Source: Bacillus paramycoides (GTDB taxonomy: Bacteria; Bacillota; Bacilli; Bacillales; Bacillaceae_G). Taken from it: a stretch of 64,000 bases of DNA. Made by a program: the position numbers and the translations under genes. The stretch is taken from NCBI RefSeq assembly GCF_001884235.1, contig NZ_MAOI01000112.1, positions 62,001 to 126,000 of the forward strand, given 5' to 3'. Below the pieces are notes generated by a model. It was not told the origin of the DNA. It made no database searches and was given only the letters and a program-made list of their open reading frames with translations. Below are positions 25,835 through 33,828 of this stretch, piece by piece (within the stretch, counting starts at the first letter, position 1; every line of letters begins with the position of its first letter).

Positions 25835-26140
25835 ATGCAGCCACCGTTCATCTGTCATACATGCAAAAAAAGAATAGTGAGAAAGCAAGATCTTATTACT
25901 GCTACATGGTACTTCCGCTTTTATTTATTTCACAATATTTGTTTTAAGCAGCAGAAACTATTTACCTCTCGCTTTATCCCTATTAATACACTCTTTAGTT
26001 TCTTTCTTATTATATATGGACTTATCGCTGGCAGCATCCTAATGTTCACAGAGCCATCTATAATTTGGCTTATTTTTTTGATTCCTATATTATATCGGCT
26101 TCTTTCTTATTATTACGTAGAGCGTTATTTCTCTAAATAA
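25835..26140 (+). CDS. Small membrane protein with a zinc-ribbon-like N-terminus, unknown
   Basis: A 101-residue protein. The N-terminus has CHTCKKR (CxxC, about residues 7-10) and a later Cys in HNICFKQ, which could bind a metal with a histidine. Two helices follow (about 50-72 and 76-95). The ATG at 25835 lies 3 bases after GGAGAGTAATAA; a longer start at 25820 would overlap the previous gene. It overlaps the convergent DinB gene by 16 bases at the 3' ends. Function unknown. Confidence 0.6.
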   Translation: MQPPFICHTCKKRIVRKQDLITATWYFRFYLFHNICFKQQKLFTSRFIPINTLFSFFLIIYGLIAGSILMFTEPSIIWLIFLIPILYRLLSYYYVERYFSK

Positions 26141-26640
26141 CTGGTAGACTGCCCCCTAGGAATACTTAAACACGCCCAATCGGTTTCTTTTAACATTTTA
26201 CCAATGTAAATGATTTGTCCAATATGTAAAGCATAATGTGAAATTTGCCTTTCAATCGCTTGCATGACAGTATGTTCTTCTCCACGAATGTATACTCTCT
26301 GCAAAATCTGATCCGGTGTTAAATTATCCATCGCTTTAAAAACATATTCCCATCCTTCCTGCCACGCAGCAAGAGCTTCTTGTTTTGAATTGTAGCCACC
26401 CTCAAATTCACCATCTCGATTACGATCGGTTTTTTCACCATCCGACGTTAAAAAATCCGTCCATCTGGAACGCATATTACCATGTAGATGCTTAATAATA
26501 ATGGCAATACTATTCGTCTCCTCATGAGAAGACCACATGATTTGTTCATATGATAATTGAGAAAGTGCCCGTTCTCCTTGCTTCTTTGTTGCTTTGAAAT
26601 TCAAAATTGCACATTGCAAATATTCTCGTCCGATATCCAA
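26125..26640 (-). CDS. DinB-like (DUF1572) protein
   Basis: About 171 residues, all-helical, in the DUF1572 branch of the DinB superfamily. Histidines in IIKHLHGNM and ISHYALHIGQIIYIGK correspond to the metal-ligand triad of DinB folds. No reaction is known. The start is unclear: TTG 26640 has AGGGG at good spacing, while GTG 26658 would overlap the csaA end. It follows csaA immediately, so the two may be cotranscribed. Confidence 0.75.
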   Translation of the reverse strand: MDIGREYLQCAILNFKATKKQGERALSQLSYEQIMWSSHEETNSIAIIIKHLHGNMRSRWTDFLTSDGEKTDRNRDGEFEGGYNSKQEALAAWQEGWEYVFKAMDNLTPDQILQRVYIRGEEHTVMQAIERQISHYALHIGQIIYIGKMLKETDWACLSIPRGQSTSYLEK

Positions 26641-26659
26641 ATTAACCCCTACCTTCACA

Positions 26660-26989
26660 CTAACTTATTTTCGTTCCATTCGGTAGTTCCATATTTGGCT
26701 GAAGTAAAACAACATCGCCAGCTTCAGGAACACCACCCAGTACAAGTACTTCGGATTTAAATCCTGCCACACGCTTTGGCGGGAAATTTACAACAGCAAC
26801 AACTTGCTGACCAATTAACTCTTCTGGATTATATCTCTTAGTAATTTGAGCGCTTGATTGCTTAATCCCTAGCTCGCCAAAATCAATTTCTAGCTTAATT
26901 GCAGGAACCCTCGCCTCTTTAAATTCTTCAGCCATTCTCACCGTCCCAACCCTTATATCCAAAGTTAAAAAATCTTCAAAATTAGCCAT
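26660..26989 (-). CDS. csaA: CsaA, tRNA-binding-domain chaperone
   Basis: A 109-residue protein made of a single OB-fold tRNA-binding domain ([42 protein letters not shown]). In Bacillus, CsaA is a dimer with chaperone-like activity that binds preproteins and SecA, and structurally binds tRNA. The length is as expected. The ribosome binding site GGGAGGAATG lies upstream of ATG 26989. Confidence 0.9.
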   Translation of the reverse strand: MANFEDFLTLDIRVGTVRMAEEFKEARVPAIKLEIDFGELGIKQSSAQITKRYNPEELIGQQVVAVVNFPPKRVAGFKSEVLVLGGVPEAGDVVLLQPNMELPNGTKIS

Positions 26990-27043
26990 TTTATCATTCC
27001 TCCCAATTATTACTTAGACAAAATACAAAAATCCCCTTCAAAA

Positions 27044-27066
27044 AAAGAAAGGCGCCTAAGCACCTT
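27044..27066 (-). terminator. Terminator overlapping the brnQ stop
   Basis: An imperfect stem around AAAGGTGC / GCGCCTTT is followed by a T run (minus strand). It overlaps the last codons of brnQ. Confidence 0.5.
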
Positions 27067-28408
27067 TCTTTTGTAATTCACTTGATTCATTTGATTTATA
27101 GAAGAAGTAACCGAGTACCCCGCCAATACATGATGGGATTAACCATCCTATTCCTTCTTTATATAAAGGTAGCATTTGCAGTACATTTGAAATTGCGTCA
27201 ATTTTTATATTTGCACTTTCTAAACCATTAAACAAGCTAATTGATAATGCACCTAAAATAGCTCCAATGTAAATTGTATTACGCTTTCCAATCCATGTAT
27301 GGAAATACGAAAGTACGATTAATACAATTGCAACTGGATAAATGATCATTAACACTGGTAAAGTTACTGCGATTAATTGTGTTAATCCTAGGTTAGATAC
27401 AACTAAACTAAACACACATACCATCGTTACAATCGTTTTATGCGAAAGTTTTGGGAACAAGTTTGTAAAGAAGCCCGCACAGGCAGATGTTAATCCAACA
27501 GAAGTTGTTAAACAAGCGAGTATAATAACAAGACCTAATAAAATTTTACCACTTGTTCCATATAACTCATTTACAACATTCGTTAAAATAAGACCACCGT
27601 TCTCTGAAACACCAAGTGATGTGCTTGTAGAACCGAGATACGCAAGTGATAAATATATTAACGTTAAGCCTAATACAGCAATAATACCTGATACGACTGT
27701 TATTTTTGCAATTTGTCCACTCTCTTTTATCCCTTTAGAGCGAATAACTTGTACAACAACAATTCCAAAAACAAGAGCACTAATTGCATCCATCGTTAAA
27801 TACCCTTGAATAAACCCACCAAAGAAAGCATTTTCTTTATAAGCAGCTAACGGTGCAGCCGGAGTTCCAATCGGATCAATAATTGCCTTTCCGACAATAA
27901 CTGCAACTATTAATACTAATAATGGTGTAAGAAACTTTCCAAACCAATCAACTAATTTAGATGGATTTAATGATAAATACCACGTTATTCCGAAGAAAAC
28001 TATAGTGAATAAAAATAGCATGTACCATTCTGAAACCATTGCTTCTGATAAAAACGGCTTCATCCCCATTTCAAACGAAACAGCCCCTGTACGTGGGATT
28101 GCAAAGAATGGTCCAATTGCTAAATAACTAACGAGTGGAAAAACAAACGCAAATATAGGGTGAACCCTTGAAGATAACGCTTTCAAGTCCCCCTCTACAA
28201 ACGCGACAGCTGTGACAGCTAGTAGGGGAAGTCCGACTCCCGTTACAAGGAATCCAATTGTAGCAATCCAAACATTTTCTCCAGCTTGTTGCCCTAAAAC
28301 TGGTGGAAAAATTAAATTTCCTGCTCCTAAAAATAATGCAAATAACATTAAACCAATTGCTAGCGTATCACCTGGCCTTAATCGTCCCTTCATTTCTTTA
28401 AATTGCAT
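27056..28408 (-). CDS. brnQ: Branched-chain amino acid transporter BrnQ
   Basis: A 450-residue LIVCS-family carrier with about 12 membrane helices, importing Leu/Ile/Val with Na+ or H+. Family signatures: ALFLGAGNLIFPPVLGQQAG in the first helices and YLTMDAISALVFG near residue 205. The upstream 430 bases hold two CodY-box-like sequences, which fits the known CodY repression of brnQ in Bacillus when branched-chain amino acids and GTP are plentiful. No T-box is visible. Monocistronic. Confidence 0.95.
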   Translation of the reverse strand: MQFKEMKGRLRPGDTLAIGLMLFALFLGAGNLIFPPVLGQQAGENVWIATIGFLVTGVGLPLLAVTAVAFVEGDLKALSSRVHPIFAFVFPLVSYLAIGPFFAIPRTGAVSFEMGMKPFLSEAMVSEWYMLFLFTIVFFGITWYLSLNPSKLVDWFGKFLTPLLVLIVAVIVGKAIIDPIGTPAAPLAAYKENAFFGGFIQGYLTMDAISALVFGIVVVQVIRSKGIKESGQIAKITVVSGIIAVLGLTLIYLSLAYLGSTSTSLGVSENGGLILTNVVNELYGTSGKILLGLVIILACLTTSVGLTSACAGFFTNLFPKLSHKTIVTMVCVFSLVVSNLGLTQLIAVTLPVLMIIYPVAIVLIVLSYFHTWIGKRNTIYIGAILGALSISLFNGLESANIKIDAISNVLQMLPLYKEGIGWLIPSCIGGVLGYFFYKSNESSELQKKGA

Positions 28409-28556
28409 AGCACTTTTACATTGTTTTTCTCTATTCTCACAATATGCTATGCATCCTCCTCTCTGTTCATGATCATAAAATATGCCCCTTACAAAGCAAT
28501 GTCTTTCTCCATAATTTCTCCATCCCCCTTTTAATTACTCTAAATAACGAATTTTG

Positions 28557-28571
28557 ATTTTTTCGAAAATT
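28557..28571. promoter_or_regulatory. CodY-box-like site 1 upstream of brnQ
   Basis: ATTTTTTCGAAAATT matches the CodY consensus AATTTTCWGAAAATT at 12 of 15 positions. It lies about 150 bases before the brnQ start. Confidence 0.5.
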
Positions 28572-28679
28572 TAAATCATTAGAGTGTTATAACGCGGAGT
28601 TTAGTTGTCAGACCTCTTTGCTTTTATCACACATATAGTAACATATTTAGTTGAAAAATAAAAACATAATTTTTAATGG

Positions 28680-28694
28680 AATTTTTCGAAAATC
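28680..28694. promoter_or_regulatory. CodY-box-like site 2 upstream of brnQ
   Basis: AATTTTTCGAAAATC matches 12 of 15 consensus positions. The pair shares the core TTTTTCGAAAAT with site 1. Confidence 0.45.
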
Positions 28695-28805
28695 AAAATT
28701 ATCCACACTTATCTACTCTATTTTATTCTATTACACAAATATTTTTTAAAATCTATGTATTTGTATGTTTTGTTATCTTTGAATAACTTTATGTAAGGAC
28801 TATAG

Positions 28806-28833
28806 CAAAAGCCATCCCAAAAATAAGATGGCC
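28806..28833 (-). terminator. Terminator of the CBS-domain gene
   Basis: Minus strand: GCCATC, 9-base loop containing a T run, GATGGC, then TTTTG. It lies just after the CBS gene stop. Confidence 0.7.
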
Positions 28834-28841
28834 AATAAACG

Positions 28842-29489
28842 TTAATCTATAGTCTCCACTTCACGTGGATTATTCATCTCTTCAACATACACAACTCTAA
28901 ATCCATGATCTTCTAAATCCTTTAACAATGTTTCTAATTCAGCATCTTTAAATTCTTCTCCTAATGTAAACATAATTCTACGTACTAATAACGCGTCATT
29001 ATCAAAAGTCATCAAACTTTGAATACCAGTGTATTTCTTTAACACTGTCGATAATTTTTGAATTGCTCCATTATAATCTTGTGTTCCAATCATGACAGAA
29101 TATTTACTAGAATGAACGCCCCATGCATCTTCTAATAATTCAAAAACTTTTTTATGAGTTAGGATTCCAAGGAAAATCCCTTTTTCATCGACTACTGATA
29201 AATACGGTAGTTTTTTTATTGTAAAAAATATTTTAAAGAACGAAGAGTCTTCTCTTACGTATCCATCTTTATCGTTCAATAATTGTAATAAATTATCTTC
29301 AAGTGAACCTTTATATTCTAAAATATCTACTTTGTATACATTTCCTAAAAATTTCTCTTTTTTTTCATCTAATACTGGTACACAACGATACCCTGTTTTA
29401 TTTAAATGCTCCAGCGCTTCCCCTACCGTAATTGAACTTGAGCAAAATAAAACTTCCCTTTTCGGCACATAATTCCCTTTAATCCTCAT
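28842..29489 (-). CDS. CBS-domain pair protein with C-terminal ACT-like region (c-di-AMP-binding CbpA-like)
   Basis: A 215-residue soluble protein. Two CBS motifs fill residues about 1-125 (TVGEALEHLNKTGYRCVPVLD; LPYLSVVDEKGIFLGILTHK). An ACT-like segment at about 130-205 contains DYNGAIQKLSTVLKKYTGIQ and GFRVVYVEEM. CBS pairs bind adenine nucleotides. The layout resembles the Listeria c-di-AMP-binding protein CbpA, but I cannot show that ligand here. The upstream region carries two CodY-box-like sites that could control it. Confidence 0.75.
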   Translation of the reverse strand: MRIKGNYVPKREVLFCSSSITVGEALEHLNKTGYRCVPVLDEKKEKFLGNVYKVDILEYKGSLEDNLLQLLNDKDGYVREDSSFFKIFFTIKKLPYLSVVDEKGIFLGILTHKKVFELLEDAWGVHSSKYSVMIGTQDYNGAIQKLSTVLKKYTGIQSLMTFDNDALLVRRIMFTLGEEFKDAELETLLKDLEDHGFRVVYVEEMNNPREVETID

Positions 29490-29536
29490 AAAAAGCCTCC
29501 TTATGTTAAAATACTTTCTGTGCCATAACTATATTA

Positions 29537-29551
29537 TATTTTCAGAAAAAA
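29537..29551. promoter_or_regulatory. CodY-box-like site before the CBS gene
   Basis: TATTTTCAGAAAAAA matches the CodY consensus at 12 of 15 positions, about 50 bases upstream of the CBS-domain start. Confidence 0.45.
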
Positions 29552-29567
29552 ATAAATAATTTATTTT

Positions 29568-29582
29568 ATTTTTCTGAAAATT
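29568..29582. promoter_or_regulatory. Strong CodY-box-like site
   Basis: ATTTTTCTGAAAATT matches AATTTTCWGAAAATT at 14 of 15 positions. It lies 79 bases from the CBS-domain start and about 240 from the permease-like gene. Confidence 0.65.
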
Positions 29583-29608
29583 TTTCGTTTTTTCGTCATA
29601 ATTTATTC

Positions 29609-29770
29609 ATGAATCATACACTTTTATTAAGTGAAATTTTAATCAGTAGGGATTTTGTCCACGCCCACTGGTTAATTAGCTCATACCAATCCGGTAACTC
29701 TTCAATATGGAACATTCTCTCACAGTTACTTTTAGAAAAATATATTGTAACTTCCTTAGAAAAAAGCTAA
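29609..29770 (+). CDS. Doubtful 53-residue ORF
   Basis: ATG 29609 opens 53 codons (MNHTLLLSEILISRDFVHAH ...) ending TAA 29768-29770. The amino-acid mix looks protein-like, but no ribosome binding site stands before it and I recognise no family. It could be chance or a remnant. Confidence 0.2.
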   Translation: MNHTLLLSEILISRDFVHAHWLISSYQSGNSSIWNILSQLLLEKYIVTSLEKS

Positions 29771-29782
29771 AATAAGAATAAG

Positions 29783-29797
29783 AATTTTCTGAATATT
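29783..29797. promoter_or_regulatory. Strong CodY-box-like site before the permease-like gene
   Basis: AATTTTCTGAATATT matches the consensus at 14 of 15 positions and ends 18 bases before the start codon, where binding would block transcription or early elongation. Confidence 0.65.
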
Positions 29798-29815
29798 CAA
29801 AGAGTAGGTGATTGT

Positions 29816-30703
29816 ATGTCCTTATTGCGCTCACATATATGTAAATTTATCGTTGGTGTTTTTATTATTTTCGTCATAAGTCCTATTCCAGCTTTATTCA
29901 TTACACATAATTTCTCTTACTTAACTGGCTTTATAAGCATTTTTCATAACTTCACACAACTTTCTTCCATTTCGATTCCAAGAATCGATTGGATGCATGA
30001 ACCTATCTTTTTCTCAGCAATTCCGATGGTACATACACAAAATATGATACATACTTCTAGTCATTCGACTCCTCTATTCCCCTACATATGGGAAATATAT
30101 TTTTTATCGATTGTTCGTTTCACTTTCACTCTTGCAATCGGTTTCTTTATAAGTTTAGGAATCGGCCATCTATTTTTAAAAGCACCGGACTCAGTAAGAA
30201 AGTACACTTCTTTATTGCGTTGGATACCATATTCTTTTAGCGCTGTATTATTACAATGTTCAGTCCTATTATTACTTCTCTACATCGCAAAATTCATAAA
30301 TCTTCCTTTCTTCTCATCTTTTATCATCGTATGTAGCACTTCCATGATTATCGTTATGCAAGCAATAAAAAAATGGCTACCTTTCTTAAATAATACAAAT
30401 GAATACGAAATAAAAAATTCAGCTTTCCTTGTTGATACGTTATTTATGGCGCTTACTTCCAATCATAAATCTATTTTAAGTTCCATTATTCTTTCCTTCG
30501 TTTTTATGGAGTGTGTTTTTCACGCAAACGGACTCTTACAATTTATCGTTCAATTTGGCGGAAATGCACCTATAGTTGTCGCAATTGGTCTATTACTTCT
30601 TTACATCCCATACAGCGTCTTATCTTTTCTCCAAACTCTATGGACAACAAACTACTCCAAACAGCAAACATATACTTTAGCAAGAAGTATTTCAAAACCA
30701 TAA
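29816..30703 (+). CDS. Orphan ABC-type (DppB/OppB-like) permease protein, putative
   Basis: A 295-residue membrane protein. One N-terminal helix (about 10-30) is followed by an external segment of about 75 residues. Five helices come next, and the last stretch, FHANGLLQFIVQFGGNAPIV then VAIGLLLLYIPYSVLSFL, resembles the end of OppB/DppB peptide permeases. The topology also fits that family. The usual EAA loop is not evident, and no ATPase, second permease or binding-protein gene is adjacent, so it may be degenerate or work with distant partners. A CodY-like box sits directly upstream, fitting a peptide-uptake role. Confidence 0.55.
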   Translation: MSLLRSHICKFIVGVFIIFVISPIPALFITHNFSYLTGFISIFHNFTQLSSISIPRIDWMHEPIFFSAIPMVHTQNMIHTSSHSTPLFPYIWEIYFLSIVRFTFTLAIGFFISLGIGHLFLKAPDSVRKYTSLLRWIPYSFSAVLLQCSVLLLLLYIAKFINLPFFSSFIIVCSTSMIIVMQAIKKWLPFLNNTNEYEIKNSAFLVDTLFMALTSNHKSILSSIILSFVFMECVFHANGLLQFIVQFGGNAPIVVAIGLLLLYIPYSVLSFLQTLWTTNYSKQQTYTLARSISKP

Positions 30704-30708
30704 CGTAG

Positions 30709-30746
30709 AATAACCGTCTACTTTAAATTAAAAGTAGACGGTTATT
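30709..30746. terminator. Terminator after the permease-like gene
   Basis: A 16-bp perfect stem AATAACCGTCTACTTT / AAAGTAGACGGTTATT with a 6-base loop. Confidence 0.85.
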
Positions 30747-30913
30747 CCTTTTATATAGAGGACAAAATAACAGCAAATTTAAAAAACACTTTAGAAACCT
30801 ACCAATATTTACCCATTTCCTTTGACTAATCTTTTCATTTGGATTTATTATAAAAGTATAACATAATTGCAGGAGGTGACATCTTTATTCCAACTTAGGA
30901 GTAGAGAACACAC

Positions 30914-32221
30914 TTGGACATATTAAATATTTTTCTCATCTTTATACTTATCCTTATTTCTGGCTTTTTCGTTGCATCAGAATTCGCTGTTGTAAAAGTA
31001 CGAAAAAGTCGAATCGATCAGCTTGCAAATGAAGGTAATAAGCAGGCATTAGCTGCAAGAAGCGTCTTATCTAACTTAGATGTTTATTTATCTGCTTGTC
31101 AGCTCGGTATTACTATTACTTCTTTAGGACTTGGTTGGCTTGGTGAACCAACTGTGGAACATTTACTACGACCACTATTTGAAAGAATCAACATTACTGG
31201 AGCAATGGCTAACACGTTATCCTTTATTATTGCTTTTAGTATTATTACTTTTTTCCATGTTGTATTAGGAGAGTTAGTTCCTAAGTCTTTCGCAATCCAA
31301 AAAGCAGAAGCAATCACTTTAAAATTTGCAAGACCGCTTATTTTATTTGATAAAATTATGTATCCATTCATCTGGCTATTAAATAGTTCGGCAGTATTTT
31401 TCACCAAGTTATTCGGTTTAGAACCTGCAAAAGAAAACGAACTTGCCCATTCTGAAGAAGAACTGCGACTTATTTTAGGTGAAAGTTATAAAAGCGGCGA
31501 AATTAATCAAACCGAATATAAATATGTAAATAATATTTTTGAATTTGATGATCGTGTCGCTAAAGAAATTATGGTACCTAGAACTGAAATGGTTTGCTTA
31601 TCTACTGAAAATACGTTAGAAGAGAATATGGAAATCGCCGCAACTGAAAAATATACACGCTATCCTATTATTGAAAAGGATAAAGATGATATTATCGGTA
31701 TGATAAATACGAAAGAGATTTTTCACAATCAAACAAAAGGCATTTACAAACCACTTGACGCGTACATACATCCTGTTTTAACTGTATTTGAAACAGTTCC
31801 CATTCGTAAAACGTTAATCCACCTTCAAAAGAACCGCGTACAAATGGCAATTGTTATGGATGAATACGGTGGAACAGCTGGACTTTTAACGATGGAGGAT
31901 ATTCTTGAAGAAATTATCGGAGAAATTCAAGATGAATTTGATACAGACGAATCACCAATGATTGAAAAGCGTACTCCAAAACTAACTGTTTTAGATGGAA
32001 AAGTACTCATTTCTGAAGTAAATGATATGTTTGGTCTGCATATCGATGATAGTGATTTAGATACAATTGGTGGTTGGCTTCTCTCTCAAGCAATCGATTT
32101 AAATATTGAGGCTGGCTATTCGGTTGAATATGCTGGTTTTCAATTTAAAGCATTGGAACTTGATGGGCATCAGATTAAAAAAATTGCTGTACATAAATTA
32201 GATACTATAAAGGAGTTATAA
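30914..32221 (+). CDS. CorC/HlyC-family transporter (DUF21-CBS-CorC_HlyC)
   Basis: A 435-residue CNNM/CorC-type protein. The N-terminal DUF21 domain has about four helices (about 1-185; SEFAVVKVRKSRIDQL). A CBS pair follows (about 205-335; MVPRTEMVCL, RYPIIEKD, RVQMAIVMDEYGGTAGLLT). The C-terminal CorC_HlyC domain (about 345-430) contains DDSDLDTIGGWLL. The family handles Mg2+ or Co2+ efflux or homeostasis, and proteins of this type are annotated as hemolysin-like. The start is TTG 30914, with AGGAG 12 bases before. It is cotranscribed with the DUF456 gene (1-base gap). Confidence 0.92.
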   Translation: MDILNIFLIFILILISGFFVASEFAVVKVRKSRIDQLANEGNKQALAARSVLSNLDVYLSACQLGITITSLGLGWLGEPTVEHLLRPLFERINITGAMANTLSFIIAFSIITFFHVVLGELVPKSFAIQKAEAITLKFARPLILFDKIMYPFIWLLNSSAVFFTKLFGLEPAKENELAHSEEELRLILGESYKSGEINQTEYKYVNNIFEFDDRVAKEIMVPRTEMVCLSTENTLEENMEIAATEKYTRYPIIEKDKDDIIGMINTKEIFHNQTKGIYKPLDAYIHPVLTVFETVPIRKTLIHLQKNRVQMAIVMDEYGGTAGLLTMEDILEEIIGEIQDEFDTDESPMIEKRTPKLTVLDGKVLISEVNDMFGLHIDDSDLDTIGGWLLSQAIDLNIEAGYSVEYAGFQFKALELDGHQIKKIAVHKLDTIKEL

Positions 32222-32222
32222 A

Positions 32223-32705
32223 GTGACTGTTTTACTAACAATTTGTATCATTGCTTGTTTCATTGTTTCATTTCTTGCCTTTATTTACCCCATTATTCCT
32301 GGCATCCTTGCCGTATGGGCTGGCTATTTCATTTATCATTTTGGAATAAATGGCGGAGAGTTAACGATATCTTTTTGGGTTATTCAAGTCATTTTTACAC
32401 TCTTCATTTTTGTTGCTGACTTTATAGCAAATGGATACTTCCTAAAAAAATATGGAAGTTCTAAGTGGGGCGAACGAGTCGGCATGGTTTCTATTATTGT
32501 CGGATCGTTCTTCTTTCCACCATTTGGTCTTATTATCATACCGTTCTTATCAGTATTTATAACAGAACTAATGCATAAAAAGACGCCAAAAGACGCCTTT
32601 TTAGTCGGAATTGCAACTGTAGTTGGTTTTTTGAGCAGCACAGTAGCCAAAGCAATTCTCCAAATCATTATGATTATCATCTTTGTATGCTATATCATTT
32701 TTTAA
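32223..32705 (+). CDS. DUF456 family membrane protein
   Basis: A 160-residue protein with four or five hydrophobic helices and glycine zippers. The layout matches the DUF456 family (YPIIPGILAVWAGYFIYH, KYGSSKWGERVG, GLIIIPFLSVFITEL). The function of the family is unknown. The GTG at 32223 follows AAGGAG by 7 bases and lies 1 base after the CorC gene stop, so it is translationally coupled to it and probably works at the same membrane. Confidence 0.85.
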   Translation: MTVLLTICIIACFIVSFLAFIYPIIPGILAVWAGYFIYHFGINGGELTISFWVIQVIFTLFIFVADFIANGYFLKKYGSSKWGERVGMVSIIVGSFFFPPFGLIIIPFLSVFITELMHKKTPKDAFLVGIATVVGFLSSTVAKAILQIIMIIIFVCYIIF

Positions 32706-32731
32706 CCATCCCTATTTGGGGATGGTTTTTT
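32704..32731. terminator. Terminator after the DUF456 gene
   Basis: AACCATCCC / GGGATGGTT stem with a 5-base loop and TTTTTT on the plus strand. Confidence 0.85.
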
Positions 32732-33350
32732 AATATGAAATACCTACTCGACTTCTCTCGTATAAGTTTTTATAGCGTAAGCTCCATGTAAAATAAGCTG
32801 TATCACCAACTGTTATTTCAGAGCCATCAGCTGGCAACATATCTTTTTCAGTTCGATATACACCTGTTACTTCACCATCTATTAAATACGTTGGACAAAC
32901 AACAGTCCAACTTAGTTTACTATTTTTCAACGCTATATACGCAGCTAAATGATCTTCCGCAGCTGTGGTTGTTTTCCTTTTCGATTCCTTTGACCGGAAA
33001 CGATATATACTTGGATTTGTTCGCGCCTGTAAAATACCAGCCGTTCCTATTGTAACTATTTTCTTTATACCTTCTTCTTCCATACACTTTATAATATTTG
33101 GCAAACTCTTTGCTAACGTCCCATTCTGATCCGTTCCAAGAGCACTAATTACAATATCACATCCTTTCAATGCTTCCTTTATATCATTTCCGTTTAATAC
33201 ATTTCCCTCAATAATACGTAACCTTTCATGCTCTATTTCCATTTTACTCAAATCACGAACTAATACCGTCACTTCATATGAATCATGTAATGCTAACTTC
33301 ATAATGTGTGAACCTACTCTACCTGTCGCTCCTAATATACATACTTTCAT
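32730..33350 (-). CDS. NAD(P)-binding atypical SDR (NmrA-like)
   Basis: A 206-residue Rossmann protein. The dinucleotide motif is ILGATGRVGSHIMKLAL (residues 4-20), and CDIVISALGTDQNG is the next beta strand. It belongs to the atypical short-chain dehydrogenases related to YhfK/NmrA, which bind NAD(P) and are often sensors or reductases of unknown substrate. No YxxxK triad is obvious. Monocistronic between two terminators. Confidence 0.8.
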   Translation of the reverse strand: MKVCILGATGRVGSHIMKLALHDSYEVTVLVRDLSKMEIEHERLRIIEGNVLNGNDIKEALKGCDIVISALGTDQNGTLAKSLPNIIKCMEEEGIKKIVTIGTAGILQARTNPSIYRFRSKESKRKTTTAAEDHLAAYIALKNSKLSWTVVCPTYLIDGEVTGVYRTEKDMLPADGSEITVGDTAYFTWSLRYKNLYERSRVGISY

Positions 33351-33409
33351 ATACTATCCCCTCTTCAATTCTTTCTCTCTATTTTTCCGCAAAACTTACA
33401 AATATACAA

Positions 33410-33443
33410 CAAAAAAGCTCCCTCGTATATGTGAGGAAGCTCT
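33410..33443 (-). terminator. Terminator of the small lipoprotein gene
   Basis: Minus strand: AGCTTCCTC / GAGGGAGCT with an 8-base loop, then TTTTTT. Confidence 0.8.
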
Positions 33444-33452
33444 GTTATCCAT

Positions 33453-33632
33453 TTATTTCTTTTCTTTTGAATCAGAAGACTTCTCTGTTCCACTTGTTTC
33501 TTTATCTTTTTTTTCATCTTGCTGTGTTGTCGTTTCATCCTCTTTCTTTTTATCCTCACCTTTACTACAACCTACCATTAATAAAGAACTTGCAAGTGCC
33601 ATAGCAGTTAATGACTTAACCCATTTGTTCAT
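33453..33632 (-). CDS. Small charged lipoprotein, unknown
   Basis: A 59-residue protein. An N-terminal signal with lipobox LLMVGC (Cys about residue 23) is followed by a 36-residue tail made almost only of K, E, D, T and S. It should be a lipid-anchored polar tail on the outer membrane face. No fold or family can be named. ATG 33632 follows AAAGGAGGAAAC. Its upstream region shares GGTTGTACATATTCT with that of the DedA gene. Confidence 0.75.
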   Translation of the reverse strand: MNKWVKSLTAMALASSLLMVGCSKGEDKKKEDETTTQQDEKKDKETSGTEKSSDSKEKK

Positions 33633-33794
33633 TTGCGTTTCCTCCTTTTGATAGAATATGTACAACCCTATATTACTCTTCATTTTTAAAGGGAAGATTT
33701 AAAAATAGTAAAGATATGGTAAACTTTTGTAAATTTACCGATAACAAAACCGGTTTTCTCAATTCTTCTAACTAACCCTTTCATTGAACGAAAA

Positions 33795-33828
33795 AAAACT
33801 AAGGCACCTTTCATTCCGCCTTAGTTTT
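33795..33828 (-). terminator. Terminator of the CotF-like gene
   Basis: A stem AAAACTAAGGC / GCCTTAGTTTT with a 12-base loop, T runs on the minus strand. Confidence 0.8.

Larger units (their letters stand above)
28409..28841. other. brnQ upstream region, no gene
   Basis: The 433 bases are AT-rich. They hold two CodY-box-like sites (28557-28571 and 28680-28694) and the terminator of the CBS-domain gene (28806-28833). I see no open frame with a ribosome binding site and no riboswitch or T-box signature. Confidence 0.6.
29490..29815. other. Intergenic region rich in CodY-box-like sites
   Basis: The 326 bases between two divergent genes hold three CodY-like boxes (29537, 29568, 29783) and one short open frame at 29609-29770. 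Nothing else is recognisable. Confidence 0.6.

Noticed and set aside
28409-28841. Possible T-box or other riboswitch before brnQ
   Set aside because: No T-box sequence, specifier-type hairpin or antiterminator could be found; CodY-like sites explain the region better.
33304-33651. Plus-strand frames of 98-115 residues
   Set aside because: They are opposite the small lipoprotein and its terminator, made of Ser/Phe/Leu-rich translation of AT-rich DNA.
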